A stretch of 64,000 nucleotides of DNA, taken from positions 8,132,001 through 8,196,000 of the forward strand of contig OX335665.1 of the NCBI GenBank assembly GCA_946894095.1, given 5' to 3'. This DNA comes from Incurvaria masculella (lineage: Eukaryota > Arthropoda > Insecta > Lepidoptera > Incurvariidae). Position numbers and translations under genes: made by a program. The notes below the pieces were generated by a model that made no database searches, was not told where the DNA came from, and was given only the letters and a program-made list of their open reading frames with translations. Shown here piece after piece: positions 10,201 through 22,200 of the stretch; the first letter of the stretch is position 1, and each line of letters begins with the position of its first letter.

Positions 10201-13200
10201 AGACGCAGATGCAAACGACCACTCTCCCTCTTGTCGCCTTGACTAGTCGCAGCGACTAGTCGCTCAGTTTGCGATTTGAAACTTGCGCTAGGAGTCCACC
10301 AAAATCTAGATGGCGCCATAATTGTGATTGTGTCTGTTTTCAGGTGGCCCAAAATGGATTGGAGGCACTGGCGGCGCTTGCCGCGCGAATGGGCCCCGAC
10401 TTCTCGCCGTTCGTGCCCACCGTGCTGCCTCACATCATAGACAGGTCGGTTTCTGTCGGGAGAGCGTGATTTCATCGCTATACAGTCACTCATTGGGTAA
10501 TCGGCAGTGCGATTACGAAGCACGAAACGGGGGAGGTTGGTTGTATCTGACAGCTATTGCGATTACGAAATGGAAGCACCGGCAACCACAGGCAGGAAAC
10601 TGCACTCGGATTTGTCATTTTTTATCATTAGCTAGTTCAGCATTCACGGCGAAGAAGAAGTGGCAAGAAACTTGAACTATAATCGAGTACACTGCTAAAA
10701 GCGTTTACAATTGTCCCGAATCAGATTGCACGCTCAAAGTAGTAAGCATTACAAACTATTCAGAGCGTTTGTGTACGCGCTTACGGAAACAAAACAATAA
10801 ACATGGAACAAATGACTTTAATTGTACTACTACAACTACTACACCTCAATTTTAATATAATCAATTGCAATTTGAATTTTCACCGAAGGGACATTCAACG
10901 GTTTGTGAAAAAACACGGGGGAAAGACGATAGACTACTCAAAATGTGACACTGACAGTTCCACACACAGTGCCTTAACTCCAAAGCGTGAGCACTGTGAC
11001 AGCGCTAACTTCATACCGTTCACTGGACGCCATTTTGAGGGCTGCAAGCGCGAATCGGACCAGTTCTGAGCGTGATTTTGGTAACGATGGTTCAAATCGG
11101 ACCACTATCCTTTTTTTTTTTAAAGTGTCTGGACATGGATGGCTAATACCACACTTTCTGTCATGGTATTAGCCCAACACACCACACCACATGGAAACTA
11201 GGTGCCATGCCAGGACCTTCCTTATATTGCACGGATACATTGAACTGGACGGAAAACACGGACAATTTTCATTGCCGCTTCGACCATCGTTCGTCCAATG
11301 CGATGGTACCAACCCGGGCGGGATTTACCCTACCACTCAGTAAGTAAGGAAGGGGACCTACAGTTTAACGTGGAATCCGAACCACGGCCAGCCTCTCTCA
11401 ACGGTCGAATGGTCACCCATCCAAGACCAGACCGGACCCAGGGTTGCTTAACTTCGGAGAGCGATCGCCGAAGTGTCGCGCCACTGGGCCATTGAGGCTG
11501 ACATCCTGATGATTGTAAACCGCAGGCTGGGCGACACGCGCGAGTGCGTCCGGCAGGCGGCGCGCGTCTGCCTCGGCCAGCTCGGCGAGAGCCGCGCCGC
11601 GTCGCCGCGCGCTCTGCTCGCGCGCCTCACGCCGGCGCTCGCGCACAAGGCGGCGCACGCGCGCGAGCTCGCCATACTCTGCATCGCGGACCTGCTCAAC
11701 ACGTGAGTCCGTTCGTCTGTTCGTTTGTCTTGCTCCGTCCCTTCAGCGCGCACACTGTTTTAGAGCGGGCGGTACTCGCGCGACCGGTTGACGCCGATGC
11801 GTAGGAAGAAAACCCAACCTAACCTGGAACCACATATGACTCGCGACGCTCGTTGATGTCTGCTGGCTAACACAACACTCGTCGCCGGCACTGCCGAGGT
11901 GAGAAGCTACGCGTGGTATGGAACTGTCTACCGGCGGATGACTTTCCTCATACCTATAACATTGGGGTCTTCAAGCGTGATTTGAATAAGCTCGATAGCT
12001 CAGCCATAGTCCGCAAATCCGCTGGCATGGCGCCTCGCTGAGAGTGGTTTCGCGAGGCGAGGTGTTTTTGGCTTTTCTGAGCACCTTTGGTCCCCAGCAC
12101 AGCCACCCATACCGGTTTTTCTTTAAAAAAAACCTTATTTCGACGGTTCCCAAAATACTCACAAAACACATCGACCCATGTTTGCTGGGCGAAGCAACTC
12201 AAACTCTCATAGGCTGACAGTAACTAACTAATGACAACTTTAATGTTTTCGTCATTGTGGGTACGCAAAGGACCTTTCCATGAAGTAAATTAAACACGGT
12301 TCGATTACCGAAGAAGAAGAAGAAGAACCGACAAGAAACTACGCTGGGAGTCAAAATACATATAACACTGATGCGCCGGCAGGATGTAACCCGAGCGTAG
12401 CTACCTCGTCGGCCGCGCACCCGTTGACATACGCGCCTATCGTAGACATGCTTGCTAGTCTTCCATCCACCCTCACATCGACGTGTCACGCCCATGAACA
12501 TTCCATATTATACTTATTCAACGTAATCCAACGTAGTATGCCTAGGTTCACTGCTGATATTTCCAGATACCTTAGCTCGATACATATGGACTCAGTGCTA
12601 ACTAGCGCTGTGGGTCAACTCATCCATCTCCCTTGAATTCCCAATCAATGAATGCCCTGATCTTTTGTCGGATTGTTGCTTCATTGATAATCCGTTGACC
12701 CTTTCACATAACGGGTGTTTCACGCGCGACAGGCACGGCGCGGCCGAGCTGCAGCTGCGCGCGGTCGTGACGAGCCTCGTGACGCTCATGTCGGACGCGA
12801 ACCTGGTGGTGCGCGACGCGGCGATGCAGCTGCTCGTCGACATGTACCGGCACGTCGGCGAGCGGCTGCGGCAGGACCTCAGGAAGAAGGACTGGCCGTC
12901 GCTGTCCAGGCTGCAGCTGCTCGAGCAGAGGTTCGACGAGGAGAGGGACGCGGGCCTGCTGCTGCCGAGCGGTGAGTGTGTCGACACGCCCCGCGGCACT
13001 GTCGCTGACATCTCTGTCGCCAATGTATGGGTCACCACTGTATCTTTCGTCGATGTCTACGTGATCTTAGAGAGAGAACCCAAGAACTCCATTCCTGGCT
13101 GTATAACTGACAGATGGATGAACAAAAGCAAGGCTGATATAATTTTATGGCTACTATCTAGATTAAATGCTGTACAAAAGTATAATAAAGCCAATCTGGA

Positions 13201-16200
13201 CCTATGGTATCCAGCTCTGGGGTACAGCATCCAAATCAAATGTTGCAATTTTGCAAAGGTTTCAGTCAAAAATGCTCAGAATAATCGTGGATGCGCCCTG
13301 GTACATCACAAATAACTCACTGCACGATGACTTATCTATCCCTACAGTCACAGAAGAGGCAAAAAAACTAACACAACGATATAAAGAGCGCATTAGAACT
13401 CACCCAAACTTCCTGGCTACCCACCTGATGGATGAAAAGCCCACATATCGCCGATTGAAGAAGAGAATTCCTCAAGACCTCATAACAAGATGATCCCTTC
13501 ACCTTTGTAAACTATTAGGTTGCTTCACTGGAAGCAATCCTAGAAAGCCAACACTAACAATTCACATAACTATTACTGAATGTCCAAATATGCGACAGAT
13601 TGTAATATAAAAGGGAGATAAAAAAAAAAATCTAGATTGGCAAGCCTCCCTTGTCAACGATTCTAACCCCGATATGTTTATCTAAAGTATATCTTTAAAC
13701 AATATATCAGACGCCAACATACAATACGAAATTATATCCCTTGCCGCATTCTCTTGCGATATGTATCTCAGACCTTTTGCACAGATTTTGCACTTTCCAG
13801 GACCGTACCTAAGAGAAGCCTAAAAGGCTCATGGGCTTTCGAGCCGATATGGGGCTGCGAAAACCTTGCCCACCGTCTAGGTGCTTCTTTACTTCCAGTT
13901 GCACTTTGAGGAAAAAAAAACCCGGCAGTGCATACCGAATTTTCCAAAGGATCTAGGTTGGTACTGCAACTTAATACGCAGCTCGGAAGCAACTCTCCGT
14001 GGTAAAAACAATAAAAGACCGAAAGAGACGCTAGGTCTCGACATGCTTCGAACTAAAACTTTTCACCCCCTCGCCAGCGTTGTCGGGCGCGAACCTCGGC
14101 GGCGTGGACGAGTCGGACTTCGTGGCGCGCACGGCGAAGCGGGCCATGAGCATTCCTACGTCGGCGCGCCGGCAGCCGCCGCCGGCGCGCGATCCCACCG
14201 ACAGCTCCGGCTCTTCGACGCCGGGTCAGTCTCTCCCCTTAGCACCGCTCCCCTAGAGAGAATAGGCATGTTTTTAACGTTTTATTGACTCGATATCGGT
14301 GTGAAATCACTGTAATGAGTTTGAGGTTATTCGACGACACATGCATTGAAGCACTGTATTAGGTTTTTTGAAAATAACACATGATGGGACTCATCATGAC
14401 TGCATTTACTGTCATCGAATTGTGAACCTTGGCATTTGTCAATAAGGGTATTGTTAATTTTTGTTCCTACACAGAGGACTTCCTACAGTGCTCTAATAGA
14501 AGTATATGCATTAATTAAATCAATATTATCTTACGTTTACGGATAAACAGTGCTCAGCTTACTTTTTTAGCTCGACATTTCGTCCACCAAGCTGCTGTGG
14601 ACGCTGTAAACATAAAATAATATGTTGAACAACAGTGAAATGCTAAACAAACAATATAACAATTGTGCGGACAAATTTACTAAAGAAAGAAGGCTTAACT
14701 GGTGGTGGATTGTCAGAAGCACTTTCCGCTGTTGGTATCATGCTTGTAAAGGTGTAATGCAAAAAAGTTCAAGCAACTTTTTTGTTTGATAGAAATGTTT
14801 ATTGTGTAACATCGCAAATGGTGGCAAAATGTCCTAAAACAAGTTACATTAGGTACTCTTAGGACCGAGTGCACGACACCTCGTACTATGTTATCCGTTA
14901 TGATTACATGTAACCATGATGTAACGGCTAATCGCCCATCATTTGAAATTGAGTTACACGTAACCTATTTTCGTCAAATATTAGCTTGCCAGGCGTCAGA
15001 CCACAAATAGTCCCACGAAACAATCGGCAAAAATGTTTGCTGTATGGCAACTCTCAGCAATGCCTGAGCTGACATAGTACTGTCCTTTTCCCACGGTATA
15101 TCAATCATAAAGGGATAGGGGCAATTGAAGCACCATCTGGCGTCAACCAGACGTACTAACAAACAAAACAGTTGCTCTTGGAGCAAGGGGTGGCGCTACC
15201 AGCGCCCAATATGTCGGCTTGCTATCAGCTGTTGGTAGCACCACAGATTACATAGATTTGGCGCCGAATTTTTTTGATCTGTGGCACCGAGTGTCAGGCT
15301 AATCATTATGAAAAACAAAGCTTTGTATTCCATTAATGGCGACGTCTGCCTATTATTTTAGGTCCCAAAAGACTACAAAAATTTATAAATAGAGACTTTT
15401 GATACTTTGAATTATTATTTAATCGTGATTTTAACCGTGATCAATAGGACGGGAGTGATTACGATTAGCTAGCGATCAAGGTAATGATTACGTTTTGTGC
15501 AACGCAAATTTTGACTGATCAGGCTTTAATCACACGTTGATGGTGATGTTGACGTGTACGACCGTACGTGCAAATGGGCCTTAATCGAGAGGAGATGGCA
15601 TAAGCATAAGTATATCGCATCAATGAAATATCTAAAACTTTTTTTTTTATTAGTTCAGCAGTGTACTTATCCCGATTTATAGAAAACGTTTCAACTTCTG
15701 TAGCGGGAGATTTTAGCAAGACTTCCACACGTTTCGCGCTCTCTGTTAGAATACCCCAGAGACGATGAAAACCTCAGATACAGCAAGTGCCGTCTCCTCT
15801 CAATTTTGTGTTCTAGGACGTAATAGTTTTTGTTGCGATGATAATTGAAGTATATCTGATTCTATTGCATATAATCTAATGCTGACTAATTTTCTCTTCC
15901 TAACATGTACGCAACGCATCGATATCACCGTAACCAAACCTTTCAATCTCATTTGGCTGCTTAACCCGTCATGCTATAACTTTTATATCTGCCGTTATCT
16001 TTGGATGGTTGCCACAACCCGTTGAATGGTTGCCCTAAACCTTAATATTTCGCGTAAAACCTTACACAACCACCGTGTTCGAGTGGCGAAATTCTTTGTT
16101 CAATCACACCCCCAAATTTGGAATGTAATGCATCGACTGGATTTGTTTAATATCAAAAATACAATTCCATACGCAACTTGGGTACAACAACGGGGTATCA

Positions 16201-19200
16201 TTGAACGGATTAGCCTGTGAGGCACCACCAAAGAAGGGGGCTGCTACCGGACTCTACGGTCAAGCATCGGCGAGAAGACCCCCGCCACCGGCCCGACTTG
16301 GCGGCAGCTCTGTCGGTAAGTTCTCAACCTTAACACTTGACTTGTTGAGATAATTTCGCCTTGGCAAGGAAATGTGAATGCTAGCTTCTGTCATTTCTGC
16401 TGTAACAAACTATTACGCTTCATTTTAATTTTGGTATGATTTGGTAGTTGAAAGTGATCATATTTTGCGTTTCACACTGTGTATTAAACTCTTTGTGTTG
16501 ATTAGATTTTCCTTCAAAACATGCATATCTTTAAAACTCTAATACGAACTAAAGTGAGTTGCAGAGATGATTGAGCTAGTTCTTTGAAGACTGTGTTTTC
16601 GACTTCCTGACCATTATCAGTACTTCAGCACATCTTTATTACTCTAATACGAATTAAAGTGAGTTGCAGAGATGATTGAGCTAGTTCTTTGAAGACTGTG
16701 TTTTCGACTTCTTGACCATCATCAGTACTTCAGTACATCTTTATAACTCTAATACGCACTAAAGTGAGTTGCAGAGATGATTGAGCTAGTTCTTTGAAGA
16801 CTGTATTTTCGACTTCCTGACCGTCATCAGTACTTCAGGACATCTTTATAACTCTAATACGAACTAAAGTAGTTGCAGAGATGATTGAGGTAGTTCTTTG
16901 AAGACTGTGTTTTCGACTTCCTGACCATCATCAGTACTTTAGGACTTCTTTATAACTCTAATACGAACTAAAGTGAGTTGCAGAGATGATTGAGCTTGTT
17001 CTTTGAATCTTTATAACTCTATAAGAACTAAAGTGAGTTGCAGAGATTATTGAGCTAGTTCTTTGAAGACTGTGTTTTCGACTTCCTGACCATCATCCGT
17101 ACTTTAGGACTTCTTTATAACTCTAATACGAACTAAAGTGAGTTGCAGAGATGATTGGGCTTGTTCTTTGAATCTTTATAACTCTAATACGAACTAAAGT
17201 GAGTTGCAGAGATGATTGAGCTAGTTCTTTGAAGATTGTGTTTTTGACTTCCTGACCATCATCAGTACTTCAGGACCACAGAACAATTAGGAGGTAAGAA
17301 TTGTGAAGTGGGCGGAACCCGCGTGCCGATCTTTAGCGTGGACCCGCTCACTTCATACGCGCGTGATTCACTCCTCTCCGGCTGTCCTGTGCATTAACTT
17401 ATCCGTGATACAATCTAAAATTGAAAAGGAGTAATGCCGTACTGTGCCATAATAACGTGCAAACACGACCGCCGGTGCACAACCTTCATAATGGAGGAAT
17501 TTCGTATCCCCGGTAAGTTTCATTTACATGCATAGCGATAAAACTTACTACAAATGCATTACGAGACAATATGGCGTCGCGGCGTGTCGTTTTGCTCGTC
17601 GGGTCATGTCTCGCTACGTTTTTGTGACCACGTGCGTGTGAGGCGCTCGGCTGTGTTCGAAAGTGACGTAACATTTGATTGCAAACAGTATTGGAATTCC
17701 AACATAGAGCCATTACGTTAAGGTTCATATTAACTAAACAAATGTGGATTTGTTGTTTGGTTATCGATTAAGAAGGGATAGCCAATTGCGACTGTTATAC
17801 ATTCGCGGAGCAAAAAAGTCTTAAGTAAAACGGTAACAGCGGTCCTGGAACAAATTTACAAACGATTCACTTCCTGCCTCCTCAATATTCCGTGTTCAGG
17901 ACCGTTATATTTTTGCAGAGTGGCTTTCTTGTTTCATTTTACTCTTCTTTTTTCCCTTGTGCTGTCTTGTCCCTGTCTTTCTGGTTATATTCTATACTTG
18001 TTTTATATCCTTTCCCTTTACTTTTTTCCCTTCCTCATGTAATTCCGTTCTCACTTATAGTCTTCTTGGGCACACTTTGTACCAACCATACTATTGATTA
18101 CAAAGCAGAGAAATTCAGTGTGAAAGTTATATGACTTATATTTAATAGTTGCACTAGTGTTGAGTGTCTCGTTTTCTACCCAACTGTGGACAGTCATGGG
18201 CGGATCTTGGTTTGGCGGCTGTACAGAACTCCACTGAATTTAGTAGTGTGCATAATTTAACTTGACGGAAAACGTGGACATTATTCTTTATAAATGCAAT
18301 CGTATCAACCAACAAAGAGGACGAGTTCCAAAGTATTTTTAATTGAAATGCACATTTCATCCTCTGGGAGTTTATTCCATGCCTCTACTACTCGGTTGCA
18401 CATGTAGTTTTTGCGAGTATTCGTTCTAGAGGCCGTGACTTGCAGTTTCGTGTTGTGCCCTCGAAGATGAACATTCTGGTTGCGTGCAAATATTTCAATA
18501 ATTTATGGGCAGTCGTACTTAGGTGAGAATTTTGTAAATGTCGATTAGGATCTTTGACGGCGTAATTTCAGAGTAGGCAGGTTTAGAGCTTCAAATCTCT
18601 TCGTAGCTCAGGTTAATTAATGGCCTTGGACCCAAGAGACCCCGTGGGTCACCCCTAGGTTCCGGGCCATTGAAATTGTACGGTCGGACTAACTGTACGC
18701 CTCTGGTGCCAGTGTCGAGCGGCGACGTCGCCGCCGGCAGCGCGGGCGCCGTCTCGCCAGAGGCGTTCGAGGCGGCGTTCGCGGCGACCGCGCCGGCGGC
18801 CGTGTACGGCGCGCGCGGGCTCGACGACGCCGTGCGGCACGCCGCCGCGCTCATCGGCGACCGGGCCGCCGACTGGGAGAAGCGCGTCGACGCGGTGAGT
18901 ACGGGGCTCCGAACGGAGTCGCAGCGACGGTGGTGTCTGGAGGCGTTGGAGGCGGCTGCCGTGGCGCAGTTGGCCACAACGACGGGACGTGCAAGCTTCC
19001 GCGTTCAAATCCTAATATTATTTTGAGCAGAGCCCATTTCACGTATTAATACTGTAGCCACATAGGGGGAGGTAGTCCCCGGTACCTGCTGGTCTGCTTG
19101 GACTCAATTTAGCACCGAGTGGTCCATCTTGGTGGTCCACAACTCACCGTTGGTCTGGAGGCCCTGAGTCCCAGACGTAGGGTCGCTCAGTCTGTTCTCC

Positions 19201-22200
19201 CTTATTCCTGCCCATCCGGCTTATATCCGGAGCACCCGCAGCAAAGAATCAGGGCAGCCACTAATTTTTTTGAGAATAAATCGTTTTGTCAAACTCATTT
19301 TTCTGCCGCACCGCCAGCATATGGAACTGTCCGCCGGCGGGTGCTTTTCCTCAAACCTACAAACTGGGTGTCTTCAAACGGAATTTGAGCAATCTCGATA
19401 ACTCTCTACTGATTGGTAGGGTTAAGCCCTTCAAACTGAATTCTGCAATAGTCCACAAATCTGCTCCTATGGTGCAAGAAGCGTGATTTCGTGAAGTGAG
19501 ATGGATTTGGCTTTACCGAGCGCCTTGGGTCTATACACAGCCACCCATACCGGTTTTTATTAAAACAATAAGAATGACGTGAATGTCCGTGTTTAAACCG
19601 GCCCCGTTGTCGTGCGACAGCTGCGGAAGGTGCGCGCGGTGCTGGCGGCCGGCGCGCACGCGCAGTACCCCGCCGAGTTCGCGGCGCACCTCAAGGAGCT
19701 CGCCGTGCCTTTCCTCGTCGTCATCAAGGACCTCCGCAGTCAGGTGCGGCCGCCTCTCCGCTATTCATATAATCATTCAAATTATAGTTATAAAACGTTT
19801 TTTTTTTTGTTTTGTTGTTTGTATGTTGGGAAACACGGACAATTTTTCATTTCAGTGGAAAAAGGTCCTTTTCCTACCCCCTAACAAAAACTCGTCTCTG
19901 TTTGGTCAAGTGTGTTACAGATTGATCAGTACTTCCTTAAAATTAAAATAATCAGTACTTCCTTAAAATGAGCTTTATAGGTACTTCCTTAAAATGAACT
20001 TGCTCAGTACTTCCTTAAAATGAACTTGATCAGTACTTCCTTAAAATATGCTTGAACAGTACTTCCTAAAAATAAACTTGTTCAGTAATTCCTTTAAATG
20101 AAAATGATCAGTACTTCCTTAAAATGAGTTTATCAGTAATTCCTTAAAATAAGCTTTATTAGTACTTCCTTGAAATGAACTCGATCAGTAATTCCTTTAA
20201 ATGAAAATGATCAGTACTTCCTTAAAATGAACATGATCAGTACTTCCTTAAAATGAGTTTGATTAGTAGTTCCTTAAAATGAACATGATCAGTACTTCCT
20301 TAAAATGAGTTTGATCAGTACTTCCTTAAAATGATTCCTTCGTGTGCTAACAGTGTTTCATACTACAGGTGGTGCGCGAGGCGTGCATCACGATCGCGCA
20401 CATGGCGAAGACGTTGCGCAACAAGCTCGAGCAGTTCAGCCTCTACGTGTTTCAGGAGCTGATCAACCTCATACCCAACTCTGCCAAGGTCAGTCTCGCT
20501 CAAGCTCAACGTGTGGTGCATGTTCTTCTCTGCGTATCATGCATGCATGTTATAGTCGAAATAATTATTGTTTATTATGTAAGATAAATATGTTTAAAAC
20601 TATTCAGATTGCATTGCTGAATGGAGCAAATAAAAAATGATGACGAACCATACTGAATATGCAAATAACTGAATTTATTATTGTTAATGTTTTGTGTTAT
20701 GAATTAATATTTTATTTTTTTATTTTATTTTATTTGCGTAACAAACAGTCGAATACATACAGAAAAACATAGTTAACATAAATATACATAGACCAGCGAA
20801 GTTACGACCAAATTGGTATCACACAAGTTAAATTAACAACAAAGAATACACAACAAAAAAATAAAAACTACCAAAAATAAAATTCGTTCTAACTATTAAA
20901 TGAGTAAATAAAAAATCAATGATCATATAAATCTACAATACATTTCTTTAATTTTGGTATCTGTATCTGTATCATTTTGGGGTGTCATCTGTATGCAAAA
21001 CTGAGCATAGACAGCTTTCAATTTTTCTTTATCCATAAAAGAGCTAATAAAACTTGAAATGCACACACTTTATGTAATAATAATAACTCTACGAAATCTA
21101 TCAATATCGTAACTTTTATTTTATTTTACACAAGAATATCAGTGATATTTTCGACGAGGAGTTGAGTGAACTGCAAGAGGAGGCACACTAACTATTGCCT
21201 CGCCCCTTTCCGCAGGTGATATCATCGGCGGGCGTCGTCTGCATACGTTACACCATCCTGTACGTGCACTCCACGCGGCTCATCCCGCTGCTGACCAGCA
21301 ACATGACGAGCAGCAAGGCGAAGGAGATACGCGCCATGCTTAGGTGAGGCTCGTCTGGGTGGCTTTCTTCGCGATGGTGGTCCTTCGAGCCGGATGTAAC
21401 ACCTGATTGCATTCAGTTCCATAAGGGCGTAAAAAGTTTAAAATTAAATGCTCAGGTGAGGCTCTTCTGGGTGGCTTTCTTCATTATGGCGGTCCTTCGA
21501 GCCGGATACAACACCTGATTGCATTCAGTTCCAAAAGTCAGTTTAAAAATTAAATTCTCAGGTGTGACGCTTCTGGGTGGCTTTCTTTGCGATAGTGGTC
21601 CTTCGAGCCGGGTGTAACACCCGATTACATTCAGTTCCATAAGGGTGTATGAATAAATGGAATATTATAGGTTATGTTAATGTGATATAAATATGATATT
21701 GATTGATTGAGTGACGTGATAAATAAGCAGTTTTCTTCCCCATCGTTAACGCGTTGCCGTTTCCGTCGCAGCGAGATCCTGGTGCTCCTGCTGGAGAAGT
21801 GGGCGCCGTCGACGATCGAGAAGCAGCAGTCGGCGATCCGGGAGGCGATCCGCAAGAGCTGCGCCGACGCCGACCCCAACGCCCGCACGTGCGCCCGCAA
21901 GTGAGTACCGCACGCCTTTACCGGAATTCGTAGTTAAGTTTACAATCATAAAATTCTCATTTGTTTCAGTTTCTCTATTTCCTCCATTAGATGTATATTA
22001 CACACGATTCCTCTTTTTTTTTCCTGTCGGTTCAATTACTTTTGGCGAAGAAGAGCCGACAAGAAACTTCGTCCGGTTGGTCATTGTATTAATTTTTACT
22101 CAACGATAAAACAAAAAATCTCAAAACTCTTGGTTATCCAACCTAGCTTGCTCAATTTAGTTTTTGTTGGACTACAGCGTCCGTGATTTACTTTTAGCAA

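Noticed and set aside
10803..11069. 88-codon + strand ORF in intron 2
   Set aside because: No recognisable domain, start context or neighbour support; could be the relic of an unknown transcript but not supportable.
13167..13493. Extension of the CLASP coding region past exon 4
   Set aside because: The sequence is a jockey RT C-terminus; exon 4 has a clear GTGAGT donor after LLLPS.
16537..17277. Regular repeats resembling a CRISPR array
   Set aside because: Units are contiguous 105-bp satellites with no unique spacers, in an animal intron.
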